A stretch of DNA of 64,000 bases from Glandiceps talaboti (GCF_964340395.1 NC_135552.1:5565981-5629980); one strand, 5' to 3'; numbered from the stretch's first letter, positions 27,031 through 54,800 are shown. The notes: generated by a model from the sequence alone, not told the origin. Program-made: numbers and translations.

Positions 27031-30000
27031 AACATGGTTGGATAGGCAACTGGATAATTATTCAGCAAATAAACACCTATTGTTAGCATAGACTAGCATA
27101 TGGATAAACATTTTTAAAAACTACAGTTGTGCTACAACGCCATTGGCGGTATTTTTATTTGAACGTGCTCCTTTCAATGAGTTTGCATCAAGGATAAACT
27201 CCTCAATTATACAAACTTACACTCCCCTCACATCGATTTACGGCAGTAATAAAGATTTATGTCAACGTAAACTGTGAAAATAATCGAACAAATCAATACA
27301 AAACAATGGATATATAATAATTAGATATACGGCATTTGTTTGCTTCTTTAGTAGACGCATCAATGTGTTATAATAATTGTTGAAATAATCGTTATTCAAA
27401 ATATCATAAAGAATAGAGAACTTAACGGAAACACAAGTCTGGGTGACTGGGAGATTTATCTGAAATGAAAAAGAAACGGGAATGGATGATTCGAGGCCAG
27501 ATTTAGCCACAGAGTGTGAGATTTAGCGAAGATGAGAAAGTTGTTTTTATAGGCTTTTCATAAGCGATATTTCTTTTGGCACACTTTGAAAACATGCACC
27601 TTTTACTAATAAAAAAGAAGACAGTTTATGGATATGGTTGCAAATTAAATAAAGGTTTTCCCTCTTCCAATCCTGCTATGAAAGTAAATAATGTCCGTGT
27701 TGCCAAATTAATAAACAGACTGAGTTTCATGTTGCAAAAAGAAAAGATGGCTTGTAGCCGTACATACGAAGCAAAAGTTGGAAAATTCTGATGTTTATTT
27801 CATTATCCATTGCATTGTAATAAGGCCTAACAAATTTGTTTGGTTCCAGTTACCCGACCCCCACCTCATTTTTCACTGTCGACCCTAAACTCTTGTTTAC
27901 GTATGCGAGAAAAAATAAATAAAATCTCAAAAATTGTGTGTGAAGTCTCGCGAGAAATAGTAGATGCGGAAACTGACAATATAAAACTGTTCTTTCAATC
28001 TGTAATGGGAAGAAACCAATAACACAGAATCCATATACAAAACAATGGAAAACATAACTACCTGAACTAGACACATATTGAAAAAGAATTTCAAAAAAAT
28101 AAAATCTACCTACCCCCACCTATTCTAAAATTGAGTGTAATGGGAACCACACAAGTTTTTTCATAAATTGCTTTTCTTGTTGTATCTAATCTTTTGTGTT
28201 GTAACTTTTGTTTCTCCTCGAATTAAAAAAAAATCTTATTAAAAAGTATCATACGATATTTCAAGTTCTGTGATCATTTCTAATTATTTTCACTCCGGTA
28301 ATATAAAAAATAGGACTAACGCGAAAATCTGAGATTGCAGCAAATGACTTTTTCAGTTTAAATTATGCGATCGGTGACTGACAAACGAGCAAGCCGAATC
28401 TGTAAGCGACAGTTCTAGATCTGTTTCTCAGTCTAGTGTTTAATTATGAATAAATTAATTGTCGAATTCATCAATTACAAACTATCGTGAATGCCTGTTG
28501 ATCAAGAAATCGTCAGTTGTGTACCGTATTAGGGTAAAAAAAAGCACCGATAAAGAATTCAGCAATTTTGTCATATTATTGCCCGTGTTTTCGCATTTTG
28601 TACACAGTGTGTTATTGCTCAGACCACTATTATAGTGTTATTGTATCAGTCGGAGACATATAGCAGTGCAGTGGACCATTCTTCCGGTCCAACCTTTTTT
28701 TTTTCAGTAAATCTACCATGATACCAAACAACTGTTTTTATCACTTCTATCCAAACTAAGCCTTTAAGCATTAATTGCATTATAATTTACGACTGTGAAT
28801 AAAAGAGTGAATTGCATGATTCTAAGGTGGCTTGTAGTAAGGCGTACCTACCCACCCCGTGTTGGCCTACCCAAGGAGCTCAGTTTAAGAGAACCTGCAT
28901 AGAGCATATCGCAAGTAACAATAAAAAGCCATAGAAGGTAAGGGTACACCATTTGATTTCAGGGGAAGGGAGCTGGAGGATTTTCGGAAAAAATCTTTGT
29001 TGCCTGCTAAAAGTAGGGGAAAAAATATGTTGCCCAACTCAAGACAGAAAATAAAATTGTTTCCAGGGTATGAACTAGAAACAATTGTTGTGCTGCAAGT
29101 GCAGAAACTAGCTACAAATATCACAATTTCCAAGTACATGTACATGATTGTATGTGTTACTGGCGGGAACGCAAAAACTCCCTTCGATTCCCCATTTGGT
29201 CCCCTCAAACTTCTATTCAACATTTACTGCATACTTTCCAAATTTACCAGGCTAGCTATTTTTGGAATATCAAAGCTGTATTCAGTGTTACCGCTGATAC
29301 ATTCATCATGTATGTGTCTCCTGTTATGAAGAAATTCAATTTCAAATAAAAAGTTACACGACAGCTCCAGCCCCCCCCCACCCAGTACATAGCAGATGCG
29401 TGCAAAGCTTGTGATTTTGTAGGAAATTTAAAGTTTTACATGTAACTGATTTAACTAAGACACTTTTTAATTCGTGTCTGTTGATACATTCACGAAATTA
29501 CAAAATCTGATGACTTTGACAACTCTGCCTAGATGTTATCCGTCGGAGTGACAATGAACTCCGGATCTAAATGAGGCAGTCTGTGGTCAGCGCTTGTCTG
29601 CAATTAATGTAAATTAAAAGTACTACGCTTAGTTTTAATATATTCATTCCAAGTTGGTCAAAAGGCTCGTTAAAATCAGAGAGCGTAACATTCCACGAGG
29701 TCATTTGAAGGTCGATATCGGCAAAACCGTGGAAATCACGATACTGGTGGCAATATTTTATAATATGCCCATCGCCATCGCACAGTCACCTGATCTACTG
29801 CCTGAACGTTAAAAGTTGCAAAGTGCCTATTGTACAGTGCACTACCCGTTATCTAGCATTGCATACATAACAGATCACAACAGGAGGTTGGATCATGATG
29901 TGGCTATATTGACCTTTTTTGTAAATACAGACGTTGCATTACTTAGCTTCATGTAATGGCTTTTTCCTATCCGTTTTGATGCTAACAACACAACATAGCA

Positions 30001-30280
30001 ACAAGACGAAAGGCGAAAACAAAGTTACAGGTGCATTATAGCTTCCGTTCATAGTATCACATATCTCGTCACTGTTATCGGTATCAGAGTCCCTTCCTAC
30101 ATAGAAAACCCGCTTTAAAAAGATATCATTTAATTAACATCCTGGATTTACATTCTGTAGACGAGCCACTCACGCGAGTAAATGATCCGAAACCTTCCCT
30201 GTGTCAATTTCCGATTGTGATGCAAATTAAGTTGTGGTGTTTCCCATGGCTATGGAGTAAACACGTCATGCTTTGCCAAT
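27031..30280. other. Intergenic stretch without recognised features
   Basis: Upstream flank of the first annexin. Short open frames on both strands (for example 27262-27510 and 28885-29329) show no domain, no splice-consistent partner and no low-complexity origin. I see no gene. Confidence 0.6.
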
Positions 30281-30290
30281 CTTGGCTCGA

Positions 30291-30297
30291 TATATAG
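30291..30297 (+). promoter_or_regulatory. TATA-like box upstream of the first annexin gene
   Basis: TATATAG lies 105 bases upstream of the annexin ATG, with a CCAAT pentamer at 30276-30280. The spacing would allow a short 5' UTR. This is motif evidence only in AT-rich DNA. Confidence 0.3.
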
Positions 30298-30401
30298 TGC
30301 TATTGTGCGTTCCATAAATACGCACTCGCCATTTTGTTATTTAAAAAGAGAACCGCATTCCTTCACATCAATTGCTTTCACCAGGGGAAACCGAAAAAAA
30401 G

Positions 30402-42564
<12,163 letters not shown>

Positions 42565-44177
42565 ACTATGCAATGTTTACTGTGCATGCACCGACTAGGC
42601 GATATCAACTTCATCAAGTATATGTGCCAAAAAAACGTATCAGTTATATATTCAAGATCCGATATGGCAACCCATACTGACCAAAGCGATTGTTATGTTT
42701 TTATCCCTATATTTTCTGACTTCTGAGTTGATTTTCATCGTTCACGTGATACTATTTTTTACCAACAGTGATTCGTACTTTCCATTTTTAGACTTATATG
42801 TTATGAACTTTTCATTAACAATTTTTATTTTCATAAAGAGGGAGCGTTGGGCTTGGGAAGTTATGGAAGAAAATGTGGTAGTTAAAGAAAACCCAGGTAG
42901 AAAAGATGTTTTGATAAAATAATGAAGAAATGTGTAAATTATAAAGAAATAAAATCAATGAAAATAAATGCTATTATAAAATGAAACGTGAAAATATGAG
43001 AAAAGTCAGTGGGTATAGGAAGAAACAGGCAACGTAGTTTTAGCTTATGAGTCGCCATATCCGGATAAATAAAGAGTGGATTTTTTTCCTGTTTTACTCA
43101 TAGAAGGATTTGTTATCGTGGAAGTTTTTTTTCAGTATTTGTTAGTATGTGTTTACACCATTCCCATCACGCAATGAAAAGATCAGTGTAGACAAATTGT
43201 CAAAAAGTGTCCGAGTTAGCTCAACCTGATGGTGGTGATGCTGCTGCTGCTGCTACTGATGATGATGATGATGATGATGATGGTGATGGTGATGGTGATG
43301 ATGATGATGGTGACGACGACGACGACGACTACGTCAACGACAACGATGATTTACAGCTCAAATTGTACAGATGAAGACTATTCTCTAATTGTATATAACA
43401 AGTTTGTCAGCTATTGTATGACACAATTCCGTCCCTAGATATAAGGTTTATAATGGGTTTATTTTGTTCACAATATCATGAGTTTATTGTTTGGTGTTGT
43501 ATTTGCAAGTATCACTCAGGCTTATTGTATAAATAATCAAATGATCCAAGTATACCTTTTTGAACTTATCTACCAGAAAAAATATTTTATAGAGTAACCT
43601 CGAGCTCGACACTGAAAAATAATTCTTTTTCCCTTTTTTTGTAAGGAACTCTTACGTTTTCACATACACATACCCGGTACTCCTTGCCCTGTGACAATCA
43701 ATTCAAACATGACGTATATCTTCATATCCATGTAAGAGCTTACGTCTACCTTCTACCTTGAGATGCAGTCTTATTTTTTTTTCATTTACAAAGAATCACT
43801 TCCAGAATCTTTAATTCTACCTTGGGATTGTCTTTTATTGATTTTATTAATTATGTTTATATGAAAATAATAAAATGTGCCTTATATAGCCATTGGAGTG
43901 AAATCAATGTCAGATTGTTTACATGCATATACATTTCTTTGCATAGGGTTATTTGTGTGTGTGTATTAATTTAACTGATTACAATGACAGTTATCCGATA
44001 CGTGTATCTCTCACAAGAGATTGTATTGTAATGAGAGAACCTCAATGTGTTATACATACATAATATCAAATAAATAACAATATTTACATATTTATAATTT
44101 TACATATTTTGTATTGTAAAAGTGGAGGTGTAATATCTATCTGTCTGTCTGCCTGCCTGCCTGCCTGTCTATATAAA

Positions 44178-44257
<80 letters not shown>

Positions 44258-44348
44258 AGGAAGAAGGAGAGAGAGGGAGAGAGCGAGAGCGAGAGAGAAC
44301 TGTGAACAGAGTTGTGTGTTAAACTCTTCTCTTTGAGGAGGGATAAAG

Positions 44349-44383
<35 letters not shown>

Positions 44384-45081
44384 CACTCACTCACTCACTC
44401 ACTCACTCACTCACTTACTTACTTAGGCCTCGCACGTTCGCTCACCCGCCCGCCCGCACAAATTTCAACAAATGTAAACTGAAAATTAAAATTATTAGTA
44501 TCTTCATGAAGTGCGCGTATTCTGTTACAGTATGTTTTCTTTCAATTACGTTCATTATTTATAATCGATTAAATCTGGTAAAAATAAACTATGTGTTTCA
44601 AAACATACCATTTGAAAGCTTAAAACACCCCAAGGTAGTAAGAAAGAAAGTTCCGTTGGCGTTGTGTCCTTAGAGTTGATTGGAAGACATAAACGTGCAT
44701 TCATTACTATCGATTGCTTCGTGTCCCCGAAACTCACAGGTCTGTGTTTGAGGTAATAAATAGCATCGACCCGAGCCGCTACTAAAGGTTACATTAGAAT
44801 GTACCAATCCACTTTTATTGTACAACACAACCATTACCTAAAAGCCCATGTGGTAGTATCCTTTCAAAACCGATGTCACCAAAGGTCAAATTCTTTTGAT
44901 CCACCTCTATGTTATGATTTATTGTAATGCTAATTGCCATGGTGACGACAGTGAACAACTTGAGATGGTATACCCACGTACGTATGAACAAGACACACAG
45001 GACACACATCGGACAGAACGAGGTTCACACGTTGTACGTTTTCATATTTACCATAGTTTTACGTAGTTCTAATATTGGACC
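42565..45081. other. Spacer between the two annexin genes
   Basis: It contains the copy-1 3' UTR, a (GAT/GGT)n tract at 43250-43320, a (GA)n tract at 44181-44248, an (AAC)n tract at 44350-44381 and (CACT)n at 44384-44414. No other gene was found. Confidence 0.7.
42948..42953 (+). terminator. Polyadenylation signal of annexin copy 1
   Basis: An AATAAA lies about 385 bases after the stop codon, with further AATAAA hexamers over the next 20 and 120 bases. It is the nearest good hexamer to the stop. Confidence 0.45.
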
Positions 45082-47849
45082 ATGGGTTGTGGATCGTCTC
45101 GGGCAGCCAGAATTGTTGGGAAGCAGAGGGAAAAGGGACGTCGGAATCCGAACTTAAAATTTGGTATTAACGGGCCAGTACAAGTGGCCAGACAACCGTA
45201 CGCACCAGCGGGTTCACCAGTGAGTACCATTATTAGACAGCCATGAAAAATAACTTCTTGAAACCAATGTTGGGTTTCATTGCTGTCGACAGTTACATCC
45301 ATAACACCGAAGTCAGAGTGATTGAATTACCTGTGTATCATAACTCACATTACTTTATTAACCCATAATCGTGTGATATTTATTATCATTATAACAATTA
45401 TATGGTCAGTGTGTTTATTTTTAGGAAGTTATTTGGTTATTTCGTTATTTAGCAAGTTTTCAATAATCTGATCAATTTTTCGTAAGTTCCGCAAAAATGA
45501 AAGCTAAGGTAAAGACACGTCACGTCATCAGCGACCATGAGGTCATTGTGTTTGAAGACGAATAAAGACGACCTGTGTTTGGTGCCATTGCCACTATAAT
45601 TACTATTGTACTGACTTTCAATCGACCAGTACTAGTCTTACAACACTGAATTGAATGAGGCGATAGTTTATGACTGGATATTTCCTCGTACTGACTAATG
45701 GTGTGCACGATTTCAGAAGAATAAGTGTCGTTCTCTGTGGACAAATTTCCATAATTGCTAAATTGTGACGTAGTTTAGAATCCACTACTTCAATTTAATG
45801 TTGGTACCAGCAGACGGATATATACCTGACGTCAAGTTGACAAATTACCTTGATCATAAATTCCGAGACACATTGTATCATTTGATGGCATTAATTGATA
45901 ATGAAGTAATATTGTTACTCTGGGTTTGGAATAAATACCATAATAAGAATGCCAGAAATTGTGCGTTACGTTTTAAAATCCCAAACACTATAGATGGACA
46001 CACTCCTGATATTGTCGGCATCGATGTCAGCATCTCAATCAATATTATCCTTAATATCTATAAATCCACCTGTTATTGTTTTATTCGTGCAATTCGATGG
46101 ACGATGTGGTTTTTTAAAATTCAGAAGAAAAAAAATTGAGTTCCCAGAATACTTGAATTTTGAATATTTGAAGAACCACCGTATTGACCATCGTAAAAAA
46201 GTGATATATAAACACCTAAACATAGTCAAAGGGTACAGTTAGATAAATTACACTTTTGTTATTATACACCGTGACGATGAGTCAGGGCTTGCTATTAGAC
46301 GAATATGTTAGTAAAAGGTCAAACCACTCGGATCAATTGGATGAATAACAGATCTACTGACTGAACTGGGTAACTCGCCTTTACCAATCTAGCCGCAATA
46401 TCACATAAAATAACACTCAAAAATGTCACATAAAAGTTCGAAGCTAAACATCGTCGCAATTTTATGAACTTTTCAAGAGACTGGAAATGAGAACGATATC
46501 TGTAAATTTACTACTAGTAAGTGCCGATAAACAAAAAACAACCACAGGCGGTGGTAGTTTATAATAAATTCATGTTGAATAAAGATTCGATTCGCATGAG
46601 CTAATACATAACTCGGCACTTTGCATACATGTTGTATAAATCTCTTGGCATTGCACAGAACATTTCTACAGAACCATTTCTAAGCCGTACTGCGAGGTAT
46701 TTCAGAAAGCCACTTCGTAAGTAGCTAGGTATAAATACAGTACGTGACACCTTTCCTATATTTTGTCGGCATGTTGTACGTTGTGTAAATACTGAAACAA
46801 TGACATATTTGCCGCCTGCTCTGGCACCTATAGCGATCTACTCGTAATGTGGAGTTTTGCTTGTCTACTTTATTGGGGTATCATGACAACGCTGTCAGCT
46901 GACATTTGCTGTTTGAACATGGCAACTAGTTGTCCCGATATGATCGCATTAATACATACATTAACACTTATGATTTAGTTATAATAGTTAGTATTGAATG
47001 CACACGATTGCAACATACCAGTGTAACTTGGAATTGACATAACAGAAGACAAGACAACACAATACTACAACACCTGGCAACACAGAACAGAACAGAACAG
47101 AACAGAACAACATCACGGCACGTTGTTTAATTATTCTAGAAAGCCAGGGCATATTTTTCCGCTGACGCAACTGATGCCGTAAAGAGGCCTGTTTTTTTAC
47201 GATGAACAGCACAGCACGAATCGTAACGACTCGACGCGACACGACACGACGCGACACGACACGACACTACACTACACTACACTACACTACACTACACTAC
47301 ACTACACTGCACTGCACTGCACTACACTGCACTACATTACACTACATAATACGATACGATACGACACAGAACAGCACAACACAACACAGCACAATACCAC
47401 AACACACCACACCACACCACACCACACCACACATTAACATATTAACTGACATAACACAATTATACCAGATTTGAACCTAGTGATCAAACTCAACGCAATA
47501 AGTACCACCACACTGAATAATATCCTACATTATTTTGTATATCACAGGCTATATATCATGGCACAGTATTACCATTACTGGGTTTTGATCCTGTGGCGGC
47601 GGCAGAAAAGTTACGAGCAGCAATGAAAGGACTAGGTAAGGTAATATAGATGTATGGGGGGGGGGGCATGTATGGTAACACAGTATGCTACTTTTTACGT
47701 ACTATCATTATGGGATAGATTAACACGACTTTCTCTGCTTGTTTATTTTGTTGTGAACTTTGTTCTGTGATATAGTCGGTGGACGGAGACGATGGATTTG
47801 ATACACATTTAGACAAACAAGCAGACAGCTGCAGATAGGCAGATAAACG

Positions 47850-47917
<68 letters not shown>

Positions 47918-48812
47918 TAATGACAGACGGGCTACCTATGACGGATGGACGGAGGGACGGGCGGGCTGACAGGCGATCGGGGATGAATGGATGGATGGAT
48001 GGATAGATGGATGGATGGATGGATGGTTGGTTGGTTGGTTGATTGGATCAATGGATGGTATTCCGAAATATTTATTATGATTATATTTTGGTTACAGGTA
48101 CAAATGACGAACTGTTAGTTCAAGAGATATCAACAATTACTAACGTACAAAGACAGCATGTCAAGAGTGCATACCAACAGAAATACCAAAGAGTAAGTTC
48201 CACAGTTATCTCATTCAAAGTCATATATAATTCAACCTCGAGTTACTATGGTTTTTTTTGGATGTTGAAACTCATTAAGTGGTTTGCTTTACTTTATTCG
48301 TTTTTTTAGGATTTAGTTCAAGACGTGAAGAGTGAGATCAGCGGAGATTACGAAGAAACCATATTACATTTACTAGAACCAAGTCCTGAATACGATGCAT
48401 GGATATTCCATGAAACAATATCGGTGAGTGTCAAGTACATAATGTAAGAAAGGGTTATATTATGATGAGTGATGTTGATCTCAACAACAACAAAAAATTC
48501 ACCACGTCCGAGTTAATGAGCAACTGATCTGAAAATGTCTTGATTACATACCGTCTTTTTAGAATTTGGTCTGTCATTTTTATTTTATAGGGTCCTGGAA
48601 CAGACGAAGATGTTTTACTTGAAGTTTTGTGTTTTCGATCAAAAGAACAATTGGCGCAAGTCAGAACAGCCTATCATGCTAGTAAGTATATGGTCAACGT
48701 TATCAAACCAATCTTGAATAATCAAGGACTTCCGACAAAAACGACTACGACAACAACAACAACAACAACAACAACAACGACGACGACGACGACGACGACA
48801 ACAACAACAACA

Positions 48813-48846
<34 letters not shown>

Positions 48847-51800
48847 AGCCCATGACCCCTCGTGATGAATGGATCAGAGAGATATATACGTACTACGAAT
48901 TCCACAATCCAATTCAACTTTACTATTTGATACAACCACACTGATTCAGAAACCATTTTTTTTTAAATGCATCTGCCACGCTTCAACAGCAAGATCGAAT
49001 TTTTGTTACATTTAGTCTAAATGAAATACACCATTTAAATATATTGCAACTCCATGCAGACATTCGGGTGCCAACGTTTTTCTAGTATCAATGTGGTATC
49101 TGCATGGCGGCATGTTATTTAATTTCACTTAGACAAAATGTAGCAAGAAACTGCGTTCATTCAATCCTGCTTAAAGTGTAGCATTTGCAGTTTCTTTTCT
49201 TGGTTTCTATGTGATTGTACCAAAGAGAGAAGCTGTACGGTATTTTGAAATTCGCAAGATTTGTCACTCCATACCAATCCTTAAAATCGGCTGCAAGTAT
49301 AATATCGGTTGCCATGGTGTTCCACTGGATTTTACCGTCATTCTTTGTTGAATTTGCTGTTATTCTTTTAGAAGATTATAAGTGGCACACTTGGAGTTTT
49401 TCAGCTTAACATCGGTTAAATTATTCTAATATAATGAGAATGTCCATGCATACCTTCTATAACATTAATTCCTACACTCTTATGGCATTGTTAGGAACAG
49501 TTGGTTACAGAGTAGGAATTTCATCATATAATTTTAAACGTAAAATAAATAACGCTATTGGATCGTTTATAAGTTGTAACTTAATATATCCGATTTCATG
49601 CTTTGTATGACTGAAGGGCATGTATTTCCATTCCTGTTATTATACCTTATGACTGGGAAGCTGTGGAACTGACCTTCAGTTTCGACACAACTTCATTCAT
49701 TCATTCATTCATTCATTCATTCATTCATTCATTTATTCATTCATTCTCTATGTAGAGTATGGTCAAACGCTTGAAGACGCCATAAAGGGCGACACCAGCG
49801 GTGACTTTGAGAAACTACTGCTGAAGCTGCTCGAGGTATGGAGAGAAAATTATTTAAACGTGGCGTACACCCCATTTCATGTTAGTGTTTCCTGGCTCTA
49901 TTTGATACAACCCATGCAGAAACCAATGAGAAGCTATACTTGGTTCACTTCACAAAATGGCAAGACTGAATAAATAAATACAGTCTATTGCTACATTTTA
50001 TCTAAATGAAATGAACCACAAACGTACGACCAAACAAACATCAGATTTAGCCATACAAAATGGTGCCGCATCCTTTTGAAGTACATTTTAATGGTTCAAG
50101 TTTGTTACATTTAGACAACATGTAGCAAGAAATTGCGATCTGGCTATCTTAAAGTGTAGAATATGTACTTCCTTATTGATTTCGTGGTTGTATCAAACAG
50201 AGCCAGTGAACGCTAACGTGAAATGGGTTGCATCCCACGACATGTTATGTCACAAATCCCAACTTGAAAAAGGTTTAGATCTTGACATGCAAAAATCTAC
50301 CAGTAATATTCTATACTAATTAAAACATGTCCTAAAAAGCCACTACCATTTTTCATTATCATTATTAATGTAATGAATCAGCGAACGATTCAGCGTTAAC
50401 TAGTTTTTAGATCTACAACTTGACGAAACGGAACAGAGTACACAAGTGTGTAGCAGACGGTTGCAAATGGCTTATACCAAGATGATTATAGAAAAGCGAA
50501 GTGGTATGTGCTAATTACCATATATAAGCATGCGTTGGTAGGTATTTAACCCTCCTACCCTGAGCCCCTGCTAGTGCCAGGGGGGAGTAGGTCATACAGG
50601 TGAAACATAAACACTATGACTGTGACTAGGATTGTTGTTCAGATTAAAATACTAGTCTGTAAGACAAACCGTAACGGGGCGCCCTCACACATCGGCCAAT
50701 TGCAATCCCCTTTGGATAAAGCAGGCCGGTGAGAGCGGAGCGACACGACGTATCTTACGGTCTAATTAAATACTTGCAAAGGGGAATATCGTGAACATCT
50801 GAAATCTGTTTATGTATTTTCTTTGCTTACACTGGCGTATTTTGTATTTGTAGGGAAATAGAGATGCTCCTCATATCGTTGTGGAGGCATTTGCCAAATC
50901 CGATGCAAGGATTATGTTTGAGGTAAGTCTTAAACTACACCTCCTAATTCTAAGCTGTGTCGTTCAGCCTATCAACCTGCTGTGTACATGGTATTCGCAT
51001 AAAAAAGGGGAGGGGTCATGCGACATGCTATTTATATAGAAAAGGGGGCCAGGGGAACACTTTAAAATGCTCGTGAATTTGTAGGCAATATTTACTTTTA
51101 TTCTGTGGGTATTATCTCAGACCCCTATAGTGGTCCAAGGTATCATCTCAGCCTCCTATAGTGTTTCAAGGTATTATACATAATGTTGCTTCGCATCTTA
51201 GTTGTCTAAAGCCTTCCCCTTGCAGTGATGGTTCTTATGCTCTATTAAATTTGCATACCGTTCCATGCATAAATAATGACGTCATTGATTTTTCAGGAAG
51301 GAGAAGATAGACTTGGTACTGATGACGATAAGTTTATTGACATATTTACAGAACGAAGTTGGGATCAGTTAGCAGCGGCGACGTTTATGTATGAAAAGGT
51401 AACGTGTTTTAAGCTAAAAGCAACTTTTTCTTGTGACTAAATTGTAAAATTTTATCTGTATTTAGTTGCTAGAGTAATCTAGCTAATACATAACAAATAC
51501 TATTGAGCAACTGTGGACAGTTTTTTGAAACGCCAAACGAATAGACATTAATTCCCTAAACTGCAAAGATCATAATTAATGAATTGTGGCTATCAACGTA
51601 TAACACATGACTGTAGATTTTTGATCAAATTAAGCATTAAAAAAAAAAAAATATCGATGGATTAATTTTTAAAAAACCACTGTCTCAATCATTGTCTTCT
51701 TTAGCATTTTCAATGTTTAGGTCATTAAAAAAAGGCGATGAATAACCTCAGCCCGCCCTCTATGGTGCAATTGTGTAAGGGTCAGCTAAATGTATACATC

Positions 51801-54800
51801 TATTTTTCTGTGCTCTCTTCTGAACCGGGTTCAATGTTTCTGTATAACAATCACGTCACTAACTGTCCTTCCTGGCTACAATTAAAGATTTGTTTGAGCA
51901 CCAACTTTGTATAGTCCTATCACAGTAAAATATTTATTTTCATAAAACAATGAATGAATGAATGAATATTTTATTCGTATCATATTAGGCCACCGGCCTT
52001 TATATACAAAACTTTATAAACCAAAAGTTGTACAGTGGTTTACCATCATCTAGATTTTTCCAATCATTTCAATCATTTCAGCTCTTTTCTGAAAAGCAAA
52101 GTGAACATAACGTGAGAATTGTCTAATTAAATGTTCGTGTTTTGTTGATAATAATATAAAGAACTTATATAGAACAGGTGGGTCGAAGAAATAATCTGGA
52201 ATGTACTTCTTTCTTACGTCATCATATGTAGGACAGACCAGACAAAAGTGATATTCATCTTCAATTGTTCTATTTTGACAGAAAGGACACACCCGGTTCC
52301 TTCTAGGGGGTTTTGTTCTTTCCCATCTACAGTTTTCAATTTGTAGCTGATGAGATGACGTACGAAGGCGACAGAGTGCATAGCGGAACACTTTTTTATA
52401 TACTACGTCTAGGTAAATCTCATAGGTCAATAGAGATTTGAAATTACAATACATGTCTAGTTTAGAGGTTTCTAACATTTCACTGTGTATTAGTTGACTA
52501 TTGATATCCTTGCACCTGTCCTTGAATATATTGATAAAACTAGTTTCATTTCCAACACCCTGTGACTGCCATACTTCACTAAAACCAAAACTACATAACA
52601 AGTGTTTGACGTCAAGGGCCCAACAATTTACATCATTTTCAGCCGTTCTGTACTGATACTTATAGCATAGAGACAGGATGCGGTCTGGTTTCAAATTTAA
52701 CAACTTAAACCAATATTTGATTATTTTGATTTGTCTGGTAACAATTAATTGTAAACGACCGGTTTCAGCAAGGGAAGCACAGTTTGGCGTATGTCGATTT
52801 AAACCCAATATGTAACGTAGAAATTTACTATGGACACGTTCAATGTCAGTTGCTTTATGAAAACCCCAAATCTCTGCTGCATAGTTGAGTATCGGTGATA
52901 TTTTTCCATCAAAAACTTTAAGCGCGGCTTTGACTGGTATGTCTCCAAGTTTAGCGAGTTGGTTTTTAACAGTAAACATAGCTTTGCTGGCTTGAGCTGC
53001 AAGGGTTTTCTGAGCTAAATACCATTTGCCGCTACTCGACATAATGATTCCGAGGTATTTATAAAAAGGGACAACGTCAAGTTTGTGCCCATCTAAGAAC
53101 CATTTCTCAGTTTTCTTAATTATCCCACCTCTTTTAGATACAATAATTTTAGTTTTGGCATAATTTACATTTAGGAGCCAACGTTTACAATACGTGGACA
53201 ATTTATTTAATAATCTTTGCAGCCCAACGACGGTATCACTCATTAAGACCAGATCGTCTGCAAATAGTAATAGCCGCAAATTTAGGCCAGCAATATAGAC
53301 TCCGGCAGAATTTTCGGTTTGTAATTCTCTTTCGATGTCATTTACAAAAAAGCAAAATAAAAGTGGGGATATAACAGACCCCTGTTGTAAGCCACAATTA
53401 CAATGAAAGAAGTTAGTCAAACCATGAGGTGTTCGAACACAAGCTTGAACATTGCTATACATTGACATTAAAGTACGAAAGTAATTTCCCTTCATACCAG
53501 ATTTGAATAACTTATAGAAGAGTAGATAGTGTTGTACCCTATCAAAGGCTTTTTCAAAATCGACATACGCACAAAACATTCTTCCTTTGGGCTTAGCTAA
53601 ATAATCTGTAATAATAGTATTAAGAATAAATATATTATCTACTGTACTCCGCTGTTTCTTAAAGGCTGATTGTAATTCGATGATAGGACCGTTTTCATTT
53701 AACCATAAATCCAGTCTCTTACATAAAATGGAACAAAATATCTTACCAATAACGGGAAGTAAATTTATACCCCTATAATTTCCGGGATTCTCACGACTAC
53801 CACTTTTGAAGATTGGAGTTATCATACCTTTCACCCACTCTTGTGGGAAGGTACATTTTGATAACAACAAATTGAACAGGTTACACAACATATTTGCGAA
53901 AACTTGAGGCGAGTTTTTAAAGAATTCACCACCCATACCATCAACACCTGGAGCTTTGCTGTTCTTTAATTGTTGAATACAATTGTTGACCTCCTCCACT
54001 GTAATAGGCTCGTCTAACATTCTACAATTGATATCACTGTCAATATTTACATCTGCATCAATTTCTGTCAAATTAGTTTTGATTTGAGCATGAAAATCAG
54101 AAAAACTTTCGTCACTTTGGATTTTGGGGTCAAATAAGTTTGCAAAGTATTCAAACCATGACTCTTTTCGAATGGTCTTTGGTAAACCAGGTGCGAATTC
54201 TTTAAAATAGCTCCAAAAATTTCGCAAATTATTTTCTTTTGCACATACAACAAATCTGTCTACTTTTTGTTGATTATGAATTTTCTTCTTATACTTAATA
54301 AATTGTGTGTACTGTTTCTTAGCGTCAAGGTAGTGTCTTAAGTTCTGTGTATTTCTATTATTTCTAAAACGATTTAGATGCTGTCGCAGACATCGTTTTG
54401 CATTCATACACTCATTGTCAAACCAAGATGTCCTCTTTACTGTTTTAGCTCCACGGTGTCGAAAGTCTTTTGTCACATGTTTACAAATTTCGTCAAGGCA
54501 GTTCACAGCATCAGTTTCGTCGTTAGCTAGACAGTCATTGAATCGATCAATGAGTAGTTTAGTAGCAGGCGAATTCCATACTTCCAAATAAACGTTGGCT
54601 TTTTGCTGATTCCACACTGCTTTACCCAGTGATGTCTCAAGGTCTAACTGGTTTATGTGTTCAAGTTCATTTGGGTGTAGCGTATTTACATTTTCGACAC
54701 GTATAAAACAATGTAAATATATAATATAACTTCACATTAACATAATTATTCAAATTTATTTTCCAGTTGTATAAAAAACCATTTGAGGTGATGCTGGAAA

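Noticed and set aside
28885-29349. Overlapping ~110-residue frames on both strands
   Set aside because: No recognisable domain, no splice partner and no promoter context.
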